Of a stretch of 35,993 nt of DNA, positions 24,862 through 33,360 are shown in pieces. Each line of letters starts with the position of its first letter. Position 1 is the first letter of the stretch. The notes beneath the pieces are model-generated. The model made no database searches. It saw only the letters and a list, made by a program, of their open reading frames with translations, and was not told the origin of the DNA. A program made the position numbers and the translations under genes. The DNA is from Candidatus Angelobacter sp. (GTDB taxonomy: Bacteria > Acidobacteriota > Terriglobia > Terriglobales > Acidobacteriaceae). The stretch spans positions 1 to 35,993 of the forward strand of contig JAOAPH010000098.1 in assembly GCA_025462835.1 (NCBI GenBank). Direction: 5' to 3'.

Positions 24862-25407
24862 ATGCAGGAAGAGATTCCACAACTCGAAGCGGTGTCGTCA
24901 GAGGCTGCGGCCGCAGCGGCGGGCGAGCAAGGTGATGATGTCCGCGTGAATGCTTCCGGAGAGCGCTTGCCGGAGAAGCAGTACTGCATTTTCCGCGCGG
25001 GGCGCGAGCGATTTTGTTTGCACGTGCTGGACATTGAAGAAGTAGTGGAATGGCCCTCAGTGACGAGGGTCCCGCTTTCTCCCAGTTTCCTGATGGGAGT
25101 CTTTAATCTGCGCGGGGGAATCGTGCCGGTGATCGACATTGCTTTCACTGAGGGCAGGCGCGCTGACCTTCCACCGAAACATTGCGTCGTGGCGATGATG
25201 AAAGGTGCGGAGGGCGCCGATGATTTGCGACTCGGGATTGCGGCCGACGAAGTGATCGGAACATATACAACGGCAGAGCCGTTGCTGATCGACGAGGCCC
25301 CTCGGGATGTTCCGCACTGTTGCGGGATGCTGCGCCATGACGATCGGCTGGCGCTGGCATTGAGTTTGAAGCGGCTCACGGAAGCATTTCCGGTGCCGGT
25401 GATATGA
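24862..25407 (+). CDS. CheW-like coupling protein (PilI position)
   Basis: This 181-aa protein has a 38-residue acidic, Ala-rich N-terminal extension, then one CheW domain. YCIFRAGRERFCLHVLDIEEVV forms the first barrel strand set. FLMGVFNLRGGIVPVIDI keeps the NLRG turn, and LRLGIAADEVIGTY is in the second barrel. It should couple the receptor at 25552 to the hybrid CheA at 27967. AGAAG lies 2-6 nt before the ATG. It follows the PilG-like gene by 13 nt, so they form one operon. The next gene is separated by 144 nt holding an AT-rich repeat. Confidence 0.9.
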   Translation: MQEEIPQLEAVSSEAAAAAAGEQGDDVRVNASGERLPEKQYCIFRAGRERFCLHVLDIEEVVEWPSVTRVPLSPSFLMGVFNLRGGIVPVIDIAFTEGRRADLPPKHCVVAMMKGAEGADDLRLGIAADEVIGTYTTAEPLLIDEAPRDVPHCCGMLRHDDRLALALSLKRLTEAFPVPVI

Positions 25408-25485
25408 AAATCAAAAGCCTAACCGCGGATAAAAGACAGATCAAGGCGGATAGAGCAATTTAGTTTCGCGTTTCTAGTTGTTGAG

Positions 25486-25520
25486 TTTGTAATTTGAAAT
25501 CACAAATCACAAATTACAAA
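25486..25520. repeat. AT-rich inverted repeat before the second receptor gene
   Basis: TTTGTAATTTG (25486-25496) is the exact reverse complement of CAAATTACAAA (25510-25520). TCACAAA is repeated in the centre. It is much richer in AT than the flanking genes and looks like a small dispersed intergenic element or an mRNA hairpin. It lies 32 nt before the receptor start. Confidence 0.6.
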
Positions 25521-25551
25521 TGGTGCTAGCAAGGTTCTGGGGAGGCTGTAT

Positions 25552-26991
25552 ATGAAAGGTCGGTTGGGTTCGACCATCTGGACGTGGGTGGCAATCAATG
25601 CAGTGGTACTGCTGACGGTAGTCGTCGTCGCTTATAGCGCAGGCGCGCATAGCGGCGGACTTCCCATTGCCAGCGCCATGCAGGCGCAGGGATCCACGCC
25701 GCTGCTTTTGCTCATTGCGTTCATCGCTGCCATCGGCATGAGCTTGATGCTGTTTATCGTCTTCGGTAATCGCGTGATCAAGCCTGTAAAAGAGCTTACT
25801 GATTTCTCCGAAAAGTTGGCAGCTGGAGACTACAAAGCAAAAGCCGAAGTCGATTCGGATGATGATTTCAGCGTCATTGCCGCGGCATTCAACCAGACCT
25901 CGGAAAAGGTTTCGCGCGCCGTCCTCAACCAGGAGGCGCAGGAATCATTACAGCGCAGCGTCACTGACTTCCTGACCATCGTCAGCCAGATCGGTCGAGG
26001 CGACTTGACGCTTCGCGGCAAGGTCACGAACGACGCGCTGGGCAACGTGGTTGACTCGGTTAACTACATGCTCGACAACTTTACGCGTGTGCTGGAGCGA
26101 GTCCGCAAGAGCGCCATTGATGTGGCGTCGAACGCGAACGAGATTCTGCTTTCGTCCGAAGACATGTCTGCCGGTGCAACGCAGCAAGACCAGGAGATCA
26201 CGAACACATCATCCGCCGTCGAAGAACTGACGGTCTCGATGAAACAAGTCTCGAACAATGCGGAAGCCAGCGCTGAAGCTGCGCGACGCGCACTCGATGC
26301 CGCCGAGCAGGGCAACCGCGCGGTACGCGACACGCTGGAAGGAATGCAGCGCATCCGCGCTTCCGTGCAGGCTACCGCGAAGAAGATCAAATCGCTGGGT
26401 GACCGCTCGCTGGAAATTTCAGAGATCATCAACGTCATCAACGACATTACAGAACAAACAAATCTTCTCGCGCTCAACGCCGCAATCGAAGCGGCGCGCG
26501 CCGGAGAAGCAGGACGCGGATTCGCGGTGGTTGCCGATGAAGTCAGGAAACTCGCCGAACACTCCCGCACCGCTACCAAGGACATTGCCGCGCTCATCAA
26601 GGCCATCCAGGCAGAGACGAACGAAGCCGTGGTGGTCATGGAAGAAGGAACCAAGGAAGTAGAAGTGGGAGCGCGACTCGCAGACCAAGCGGGAAAAGCG
26701 CTGGAGGCGATCTCGAGCGTCGTGCGCCAATCGGCCGAGCTGGTACAGGAGATCTCACTCGCTTCGAAGCAGCAGGTGCGCGGTACTGAAGGCGTCGCCA
26801 ATGCAATGCAGATCATTTCGAACATCACACGCCAGACCTCACAGGGCGCACGGCAGACTGCACGCACTGTCGAGCACATGGTGAAGTTGTCAGAACAGTT
26901 GAACGAGGCGCTTTCGCAATTCCGTATCGCTTCAGGGAACGCGCAGAATCCTGGAGCCGTGAGCGAGGTTGCTGCGGCAGCGAGGCGGTAA
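25552..26991 (+). CDS. Methyl-accepting chemotaxis protein with minimal periplasmic loop
   Basis: This 479-aa receptor has membrane helices at about 8-30 and 50-72, separated by only some 20 residues, so there is no periplasmic ligand domain. A HAMP domain follows (about 73-125) and a second HAMP-like segment (about 130-182, with [16 protein letters not shown]). The signalling domain contains [19 protein letters not shown] and [16 protein letters not shown]. Signals must come from the membrane, the cytoplasm or partner proteins. It sits in the pilJ position of a Pil-Chp-like cluster, although PilJ itself has a larger periplasmic part. GGGGAGG lies 7 nt before the ATG. Confidence 0.92.
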   Translation: MKGRLGSTIWTWVAINAVVLLTVVVVAYSAGAHSGGLPIASAMQAQGSTPLLLLIAFIAAIGMSLMLFIVFGNRVIKPVKELTDFSEKLAAGDYKAKAEVDSDDDFSVIAAAFNQTSEKVSRAVLNQEAQESLQRSVTDFLTIVSQIGRGDLTLRGKVTNDALGNVVDSVNYMLDNFTRVLERVRKSAIDVASNANEILLSSEDMSAGATQQDQEITNTSSAVEELTVSMKQVSNNAEASAEAARRALDAAEQGNRAVRDTLEGMQRIRASVQATAKKIKSLGDRSLEISEIINVINDITEQTNLLALNAAIEAARAGEAGRGFAVVADEVRKLAEHSRTATKDIAALIKAIQAETNEAVVVMEEGTKEVEVGARLADQAGKALEAISSVVRQSAELVQEISLASKQQVRGTEGVANAMQIISNITRQTSQGARQTARTVEHMVKLSEQLNEALSQFRIASGNAQNPGAVSEVAAAARR

Positions 26992-27001
26992 GCGTTTTCA
27001 C

Positions 27002-27025
27002 CACAGAGACACAGAAGCACAGAGA
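27002..27025. repeat. Three tandem 8-bp units CACAGARR
   Basis: CACAGAGA, CACAGAAG and CACAGAGA are contiguous in the 94-nt gap between the receptor and cheR. This CACAGAGA word is a familiar intergenic repeat in several soil phyla. Confidence 0.6.
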
Positions 27026-27029
27026 AAAT

Positions 27030-27055
27030 CAGGGCAGGTTTAAGGTCGTGCCCTG
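27030..27055. repeat. Inverted repeat CAGGGCA-N12-TGCCCTG
   Basis: A perfect 7-bp stem lies directly behind the CACAGAGA repeat, 31 nt before cheR. No T tract follows, so it is more likely an internal mRNA hairpin than a terminator. Confidence 0.5.
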
Positions 27056-27085
27056 AGTTCAAACAGGGAACCTGACAAGAGCTGA

Positions 27086-27970
27086 ATGGTGACTCAACAA
27101 GCCACAAGCGCGGTTGTAAGCGAGCACGAACTCTCCGAGATGCGCTCTCTTTTGGAGCAGCGCTCGGGGATATTGTTCGATGTCTCGCGGGAAAGGTTTT
27201 TCTCGATTCGCGTGCGCGAGCACATGAGCGAGAAGAAGATGGCGCACGGGTCAGAACTGCTACGGGTGATCCGCGGATCGAACGTTGAGTACGACCGGTT
27301 TCTGGAACGACTGTTGACGCAGGAGACTTCCTTCAATCGTTATCCCGCAATCTTTCGCGCGCTGGAAAAGAAAGTGCTTCCGGAAATGCACGTTAAAAAA
27401 TTCTGGGAGAACCCGCGGGCGCTGCGGATTTGGAGCGCAGGTTGCGCGTCAGGAGAAGAGCCGTACACCATCGCAATCACGGTGGCCGACACGATCGAGT
27501 CATCCGAAGCATGGAACATAGAGATTCTTGCCACTGACATCAGCAAGCAGGCGCTCGATTTTGCGGAGCGCGGGATTTATCCGCGCAGGGAATTGGAGAC
27601 GTTGAAGCCGCATCACCTGACCAGTTACTTCACGCAGGAAGGGCAGAATTTTAAAGTCAAACCGAAGATCCGGAAGATGGTGTCATTCGCCCCGCTGAAC
27701 CTGGCGCAGGCGGTTTACATGGGAAAATTTGACTGCATCTTCTGCATGAACGTGCTGATTTATTTTTCCGAGGAGCGCCGGGCTGCGCTGATCCAGCGTT
27801 TTTACGACTACCTGGAGCCGGGCGGATATTTATTTCTAGGTCACGCGGAGTCAGTGGCCAAAGCTGGCGTGAATTTCCAGCCTATCGTTGTTGGTGATTC
27901 GTTGATTTATCAAAAACCGGACAATGCCGCGACGAAAAAGAACGCAGCATCTGCACAGGAGAAGCTTTGA
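27086..27970 (+). CDS. CheR-type receptor methyltransferase (PilK position)
   Basis: This 294-aa SAM-dependent methyltransferase modifies receptor glutamates. It has the helical N-terminal domain (to about 78), QETSFNRYPAIF (79-90), the SAM-binding motif LRIWSAGCASGEEPYTIA (113-130) and FDCIFCMNVLIYFSEE in the core. Compared with the minus-strand CheR the motifs are the same but the surface sequence differs, so it is a paralogue tied to the second receptor rather than a recent copy. Its TGA overlaps the TTG start of the hybrid cheA by 4 nt. The ATG has AAGAG 4-8 nt upstream. Confidence 0.93.
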   Translation: MVTQQATSAVVSEHELSEMRSLLEQRSGILFDVSRERFFSIRVREHMSEKKMAHGSELLRVIRGSNVEYDRFLERLLTQETSFNRYPAIFRALEKKVLPEMHVKKFWENPRALRIWSAGCASGEEPYTIAITVADTIESSEAWNIEILATDISKQALDFAERGIYPRRELETLKPHHLTSYFTQEGQNFKVKPKIRKMVSFAPLNLAQAVYMGKFDCIFCMNVLIYFSEERRAALIQRFYDYLEPGGYLFLGHAESVAKAGVNFQPIVVGDSLIYQKPDNAATKKNAASAQEKL

Positions 27971-30900
27971 GCACGCCGGGGCAAGAATTCGTGGAGGTAT
28001 TCCTTACGGAAGCCTCCGAGCACCTGCAATTCCTGCGGGAGTACTCCGGCATTCTCATGGATCCGTATCCCATGCCGGAAGACGTGGAGCGCTTGTACAT
28101 TTCTGCGCACACTCTGGAAGGAACATCGGCATCTTACGGTTATCCGCTCTTCTCGGAAGTCTCCGCCAAACTCGCCCACATCTTTCAATATGCGATGAAC
28201 GCGACGATCGGACCCGAGGCTTCGGGCCCGCTGGTCGAGTTCATCTCTGAAGGGGTGGCCGTCCTCGAATCTGACCTCATCATGGTCAGCGCCAACAATG
28301 TTGAGGCTGAAGAGGACATCAACTCGTTCAAGATCAAGTATCCGTTTGCGTTTCAGGCGCCGGCACCACCTGCGCACGAAGAACCAGCGGCGGCTCCGAT
28401 CATTCATGTTGAACATCAGCCTGAGCCAGTTCTTGATTCGCAAGAACTGGGGCATGTGCCTGTAGAGATCCCACCTGTTGCTTCGCAACAGATGGGGCAC
28501 CCGCGCGAAATCCACATAGAGCCGCTCGAGGCGGATGGCGAAGTGCCCGCCGAGATCCTTGAATTCTTTGTTCCGGAAGCGGAAGAGCATTTGCAGATCG
28601 TCCAAGACTGTCTGCTTGCGCTTGAAGCCAATCCGAACGCGGAAGACATCAACCGCCTTTTCCGCGCCATCCACACGGTGAAGGGAAGTGCGGCGCAGGT
28701 CGGATTGCAGCGCATTGCCCGCGTTGCACATCGCGCCGAAGATCTGGTCGGACGCCTGCGGGATGGGTTGCTGCATCCCAGCGCTGAGATCGTGGACATC
28801 TGTCTGGAGTCGGTCGATGCGCTGAAGAAATTCCTCTACAACCAGTGGGCCGATGAAGCAACGATGCAAGCGGCAGTGAATTCATTGCTGACGCGTATCG
28901 CAAGGCTTGCGCCGGAAGAGGTTGAAGGTGAAACGCATATAAGCAAACAGCGAGGGCGGGACGCCCTCACGACAGCCGGCGAGGACGCCGGCGCTACAAA
29001 GAGCAGCGAGGACGTCGGCACTCCCGTACTTGAACAAGAGCAAGCCATTTCCGAAGAGTTTTCTGTCGCAGCTTCCAGCGCCGACTTTGTCGCACGCATG
29101 GCGGTTCCCGCCGAGCCGAAAGAAGATGAAGCTACGGGCGGAGTGGCGGCAGCGAAACGCGATATCACTGCTGTAGCACAGTCGAAGTCCGTGCGCATTG
29201 CACTTGAGCGATTGGACCGCATGATGAATGCGGTGGGTGAGTTGGTCATCAACCGCACGCGCATGTTAGGCAGGCTTGCGGAACTGGAACGTCTGGCTGA
29301 CGTCCTGAATTTTTCCAAGGGCCGCATGGCGGACAAGGTCACTGAGTTTCAGGAGAAGTACGAGTTCAGCCGGCTGACATCGCCGCAAGCGCAGCAGTAT
29401 CCCTCGCAGTCATATATGGGTGGTGGTGAATTTCCGTTTCGCGGAGGCTTCTCCAGCTACTCCGGCGGATACGATTCCTCGCTTGCTGAATTCAGCGAGT
29501 TGGAGATGGACCGCTACGACGATTTCAGCATCCTCTCGCGGTCACTCACGGAAATCTCCGCCGATATCAGCGAAGTGCTAACGCAGCTCGATGGTTTTGT
29601 GCGGCGGGTAGATTCCGATATCGACGAATTTACCAAGCTCGCGCATCGGCTACAGGATGAGATCACCCAGGCACGCATGGTGCCTATAGGGAATTTGTAC
29701 GCACGGTTGTCGCGCACGGTTCGAGACGCTGCCAAAGCCGCCAATAAACAGGTCGAGCTAACTTTGGCTGGCGCGGAGACGGAACTCGACAACAACATCA
29801 TCCAGCAGATATCGGACCCGCTGATCCACCTGGTGCGCAATTCAGTGGCGCACGGACTTGAACGTCACGACGAGCGTTATCACACGGGAAAGAGCGATCA
29901 TGGCAATGTGGCGGTGCGCGCGTACCATCGCGGCAACCACATCTTCATTGAAGTAGAAGATGACGGCCGCGGCATTGATTACGAAAAGGTCAAACAGACG
30001 GCGATCGCTGCCGGTCTCGTGCATGAAGAAGATGCGGCGAACTTGGCCGAGCGTGACCTGCTCGAATTCCTTTTTCATCCGGGATTCTCCACGGCGCCGC
30101 GCAAGACAGAATTGGCTGGGCGCGGAGTGGGACTCGACGTAGTCCGGGCAAACCTCTCATCGCTGAATGGCGAGATCGAGATTGAAACCTCAAAGGGACA
30201 TGGCACGCGATTCACGCTCAAAGTCCCACTGACGCTGATCATTTCGCAGGCGTTGTTCGTTCGCAATGGAAAGCACACGTTTGCAATGCCGCTCTCGTTT
30301 GTGGAAGAAATCCGACGCCTGAAGGAATCCGACATTGAAGAGGTCGGCGGGAAGCTGCTGACGAAAGTTCGGGACGTGGTCACCGAAATCGTGCGGCTGG
30401 ATACGCAGCTCGGTCTTGAGCAGGTGGAACCGGTGAATGGCTATTACCGAATGGTCATTGCCAATGTCGCCGGGCGACAGGTGGGTATCGTCGTTGAAGA
30501 AGTGCTACGCAAAGACGAGATCGTTATCAAGAGTCTGGGCGAATATCTGCGCAACGTGAAGATGTTTCCGGGTTCGACGATCGCACCGGACGGCAGCTTG
30601 ATTCTGCTGATCGATGTGAATCGGCTGGTGGTGGGCGAATCGATCGAACATCGTCCGCTTATGACGAGTGGGATGGCGGCACGCATCTTTGCGCCGGGCG
30701 CAGTTGCAGTTGCAACAGGCGCGATCCCGGTAGCGGCAATCGACGTTGTCGAAGACGAGAAGGTGGTTGTGCTGGCCGACGATTCCATCAGCGTCCGGAA
30801 GTTTGTGGGTCGAATGCTGGAGAAGGCTGGATATCGCGTGAAGCTTGCGTCGGACGGACTGGAAGCGCTGGAAATCGCGACGCAGATGAAATGCGACCTC

Positions 30901-31170
30901 GTTGTTACAGACTTAGAAATGCCGCGGACGAACGGATACGAGTTGATATCCCACCTGCGGCAGAATCCGCAGACGCGAAATATTCCGGTGATGGTTGTGA
31001 CTTCGCGCGCAGGAGCGAAGCACCGGGACCGCGCGATGAAAGAGGGCGCGGCCGCATTCATGACCAAGCCAGTGCAAGACGACCAGTTCATCGCGGCTAT
31101 TGTCCAATTGATCGGACATGGCACGGGACAGAGATCGATTCAAGTGGATGCAGCACAGGTCACGCATTAA
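27967..31170 (+). CDS. Hybrid CheA histidine kinase with two Hpt domains and a receiver (ChpA-like)
   Basis: This 1067-aa kinase is the core of the second system. In order: Hpt1 (about 1-115) with H48 in the variant HTLEGTS; a linker; Hpt2 (about 195-310) with H236 in canonical HTVKGS; a repeat-derived linker (about 329-353); dimerisation helices (about 405-560) interrupted by a Gly/Ser/Tyr-rich insert (478-505); ATPase with HLVRNSVAHG (621-630), DDGRGI (665-670) and GRGVGLDVV (718-726); CheW-like domain (about 755-895); and a receiver with D938/D939, D982, T1012 and K1034. Multiple Hpt domains plus a C-terminal receiver match the ChpA/PilL type. The TTG start is fixed by the overlap with cheR. 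Confidence 0.94.
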   Translation: MSTPGQEFVEVFLTEASEHLQFLREYSGILMDPYPMPEDVERLYISAHTLEGTSASYGYPLFSEVSAKLAHIFQYAMNATIGPEASGPLVEFISEGVAVLESDLIMVSANNVEAEEDINSFKIKYPFAFQAPAPPAHEEPAAAPIIHVEHQPEPVLDSQELGHVPVEIPPVASQQMGHPREIHIEPLEADGEVPAEILEFFVPEAEEHLQIVQDCLLALEANPNAEDINRLFRAIHTVKGSAAQVGLQRIARVAHRAEDLVGRLRDGLLHPSAEIVDICLESVDALKKFLYNQWADEATMQAAVNSLLTRIARLAPEEVEGETHISKQRGRDALTTAGEDAGATKSSEDVGTPVLEQEQAISEEFSVAASSADFVARMAVPAEPKEDEATGGVAAAKRDITAVAQSKSVRIALERLDRMMNAVGELVINRTRMLGRLAELERLADVLNFSKGRMADKVTEFQEKYEFSRLTSPQAQQYPSQSYMGGGEFPFRGGFSSYSGGYDSSLAEFSELEMDRYDDFSILSRSLTEISADISEVLTQLDGFVRRVDSDIDEFTKLAHRLQDEITQARMVPIGNLYARLSRTVRDAAKAANKQVELTLAGAETELDNNIIQQISDPLIHLVRNSVAHGLERHDERYHTGKSDHGNVAVRAYHRGNHIFIEVEDDGRGIDYEKVKQTAIAAGLVHEEDAANLAERDLLEFLFHPGFSTAPRKTELAGRGVGLDVVRANLSSLNGEIEIETSKGHGTRFTLKVPLTLIISQALFVRNGKHTFAMPLSFVEEIRRLKESDIEEVGGKLLTKVRDVVTEIVRLDTQLGLEQVEPVNGYYRMVIANVAGRQVGIVVEEVLRKDEIVIKSLGEYLRNVKMFPGSTIAPDGSLILLIDVNRLVVGESIEHRPLMTSGMAARIFAPGAVAVATGAIPVAAIDVVEDEKVVVLADDSISVRKFVGRMLEKAGYRVKLASDGLEALEIATQMKCDLVVTDLEMPRTNGYELISHLRQNPQTRNIPVMVVTSRAGAKHRDRAMKEGAAAFMTKPVQDDQFIAAIVQLIGHGTGQRSIQVDAAQVTH
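28952..29025. repeat. Palindromic repeat element inserted in frame in the hybrid cheA
   Basis: GAGGGC-N5-GCCCTC (28952-28968) is followed by GCCGGC-GAGGAC-GCCGGC (28975-28992), GCTACA, and a decayed third unit GCGAGGACGTCGGCACT (29006-29022). GC palindromes ending in GCTACA are typical of dispersed intergenic repeats in acidobacterial-type genomes. Here the element encodes about 25 residues of linker between Hpt2 and the dimerisation helices. Confidence 0.65.
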
Positions 31171-31194
31171 CGAATCCGGGTAAGTGGACGAAGA

Positions 31195-32400
31195 ATGAAC
31201 GTGCCAGGCAAGAAAATTCGGGTGTTGGTGGCTGACGATTCGGCCTTCATGCGCAAGGTGCTGGTAAGCATCATTGGCGCCGATCCGCAACTTGAGGTTG
31301 CGGGCGAGGCCCGCGATGGCCGTGATTGCGTTGCGCAATCGGAGGCGCTTACTCCGGATGTGATCACCATGGACATCAACATGCCGCACATGGATGGATT
31401 GCAGGCGACCGAAGTGATCATGTCGTCAAAGCCGCGTCCGATCGTGATCGTCAGCTCGGAGTCACGCGAAGGCGCGGATACGACTTTGAAGGCGCTGGAA
31501 CTGGGCGCGATCGATTTCATTGCCAAGCCCTCGAGCGGCATCGACCTGGACATGAATTCGGTGCGCGATGATCTTTGCAAAAAATTGAAGATGGCGTCGA
31601 AGGTCAGAGTGGTTCGAACGGCGGCAAAGACAAAACTGGCGCAGGAGATTTCCAGCTCTGCACCGAGGACGGAGCCATCGTTGCCATCAGGCTACGCCGG
31701 AGCGGCGACTACGCTCAACTCAAGGCCCGCAGTGATCGAGCCTGCCAGGCCGTCGAGCAACGTGTTTTCTTCCGCGGTGTCAGGCGCTCCGGCGAGGACT
31801 GGCGGACGTTTCCCTCTGATAATGATTGCTGCATCAACGGGCGGGCCGGCGACGCTGATGAAATTTGTTCCTTCATTCCCGAAGGATTTTCCCGCGGCAG
31901 TATTGCTGGTTCAACACATGCCCGCGAGTTTCACTTCGCAATTCAGTCAGCAGCTTGCGGAGATTGCAGCGATCCGGGTGAAGGAAGCGGAGCCTGGGGA
32001 AATTATCGCTCCGGGGAATTTGTATCTTTGTCCCGGCTCGGGGCACATGCGGGTTTCGCAAACCGGACGTCTTACGCTGGACGAAGGCGCGCGCATCAAT
32101 GGATATCGCCCATGCGCAGACGTTACGCTTGAGACCGGCGCGGACTTCGCGGGCAATATGGGTATCGGCGTGGTGTTGACCGGGATGGGCAACGATGGAT
32201 GCCGCGGCGTGCAGGCGATCAAAGCTGTGGGCGGATACGTCATCGCGCAGGATGAAGCAACGTCAGTGATCTTCGGGATGAACGCCGAGGCGATCAAGAC
32301 AGGCGCAGTCGACCAGATATTGCCGATCGAGAATATTTACAACGCCGTTGAAAAACGCGTGTTGTATATCTTTGGGGCGTCGAAAGTGGGCGCGCTATGA
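31195..32400 (+). CDS. CheB-type methylesterase response regulator (ChpB position)
   Basis: This 401-aa protein has a receiver (about 7-128; D14/D15, phosphoacceptor D60, K111), a long Ser/Ala/Pro linker (about 150-205) and a methylesterase domain with the triad S214 (AASTGGP), H241 (VQHMPASF) and D334 (TGMGNDG). It should demethylate the second receptor under control of the hybrid CheA. Its linker is some 40 residues longer than in the minus-strand CheB. It begins 24 nt after the hybrid cheA and overlaps the next cheW-like gene by 4 nt. Confidence 0.95.
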   Translation: MNVPGKKIRVLVADDSAFMRKVLVSIIGADPQLEVAGEARDGRDCVAQSEALTPDVITMDINMPHMDGLQATEVIMSSKPRPIVIVSSESREGADTTLKALELGAIDFIAKPSSGIDLDMNSVRDDLCKKLKMASKVRVVRTAAKTKLAQEISSSAPRTEPSLPSGYAGAATTLNSRPAVIEPARPSSNVFSSAVSGAPARTGGRFPLIMIAASTGGPATLMKFVPSFPKDFPAAVLLVQHMPASFTSQFSQQLAEIAAIRVKEAEPGEIIAPGNLYLCPGSGHMRVSQTGRLTLDEGARINGYRPCADVTLETGADFAGNMGIGVVLTGMGNDGCRGVQAIKAVGGYVIAQDEATSVIFGMNAEAIKTGAVDQILPIENIYNAVEKRVLYIFGASKVGAL

Positions 32401-32936
32401 AGCTGAAGCGCGGCACCGGACGAGCAAAGAAACAGCAACTCGAAGACGTGATCATCTTCAATGTCGCGGATACACGGTTTGCCATTGCCGCGAACACAGT
32501 GGATGAGATTCGCAACATGGATGGACTGGTGGCGCACAAGTCCGGTTTCGATCAAAGGCTGGCGAAAGTAAAGTTCACGCTGGTGCGGGAGAAGAAAGAC
32601 CGCGACAAGATTTATTTCGTCGTCGATGCCGGCGCGCATTTTCGCGGAGGTGCTTCGAAAGCGAGCCGAGTGCTGGTTATGCGGAATTCGTCGGTGGCGC
32701 TGATGGTGGATGGCATCGACCGCATGATGCAGATTTCCGCGGTGATCACGATCCCCAATGCATTTGGTGGCGAAGAGCGGAATTGGTATCGCGGACTGGC
32801 GGTAATGGATGGCAAAGTTGTTCCGGTGATCAATCCGGAATCGTTTCTGAGCAAAGGCGAGATCGCGGTATTGGAAGCCAAATCCAGGGCGCAGTCAGCG
32901 TCAGTGGGAACGACGAAGGGAGCGGCGTCAGCATGA
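32397..32936 (+). CDS. Divergent CheW-like protein (ChpC position)
   Basis: This 179-aa protein keeps the CheW barrels: FNVADTRFAIAANTVDEI at the start, VALMVDGIDRMMQI in the second barrel and GLAVMDGKVVPVINPESFL at the end. The usual NLRG turn of the first barrel is missing; in its place is a charged stretch (LAKVKFTLVREKKDRDKIYF). It therefore probably does not make the standard CheA-receptor contact and may link a different receptor or partner, as proposed for ChpC-type auxiliary CheWs. It overlaps both neighbours by 4 nt (ATGA), suggesting tight translational coupling. Confidence 0.8.
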   Translation: MKLKRGTGRAKKQQLEDVIIFNVADTRFAIAANTVDEIRNMDGLVAHKSGFDQRLAKVKFTLVREKKDRDKIYFVVDAGAHFRGGASKASRVLVMRNSSVALMVDGIDRMMQISAVITIPNAFGGEERNWYRGLAVMDGKVVPVINPESFLSKGEIAVLEAKSRAQSASVGTTKGAASA

Positions 32937-33358
32937 GCCCGCATTCACAAAGAAAATTCGTGTTGTTCCCGCTGGGGAAAAAGCGGTTCGCGATGTCGGC
33001 AGAGCATGTTACCGAATTGGCGCAACCGGACATCCTGCAAACGTTTCCGCATACAACGAAATTACTGGCAGGAGTCCTGGTGCGACGCGGACGCATCGTT
33101 CCGGTGCTCGACATCGCGCAGGTCTTGTTGGGGCCAGATGCTCCGGCGCGAAAGTTTTATTTGATCGCAAACCGGAACTTCGGCAGCGAGTCGGAATGGA
33201 CAGCTGTGCCGGTGACGGGAGAGTGCGAATTGTTGAATTCTGAGATGGTCGCGCCAACAGGTCGCCTGCCGCGTTATGTGGTGGGATTATTATCGCTGGA
33301 AGGCGAGATCGTGGAAGTGATTGATTTGGAAAAACTGGCAAACGCGGAGGCGGCGTAA
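32933..33358 (+). CDS. Third CheW-like protein of the second operon
   Basis: This compact 141-aa CheW domain has FVLFPLGKKRFAMSAEHVTEL, then LLAGVLVRRGRIVPVLDIAQVL, where VRRG replaces the usual NLRG but the arginine-glycine turn is kept, and PRYVVGLLSLEGEIVEVIDLEKL. The frame is open from 32783, but the ATG at 32933 is the true start: it overlaps the previous stop as ATGA and the CheW homology begins within ten residues. With 24862 and 32397 it makes three CheW-like proteins for one receptor and one CheA, an unusually rich set. Confidence 0.88.
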   Translation: MSPHSQRKFVLFPLGKKRFAMSAEHVTELAQPDILQTFPHTTKLLAGVLVRRGRIVPVLDIAQVLLGPDAPARKFYLIANRNFGSESEWTAVPVTGECELLNSEMVAPTGRLPRYVVGLLSLEGEIVEVIDLEKLANAEAA

Positions 33359-33360
33359 CC

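Noticed and set aside
28952..29025. Clustered palindromes considered as a CRISPR or attachment site
   Set aside because: No regular spacers or cas genes; the units match a dispersed palindromic repeat and stay in the cheA reading frame.
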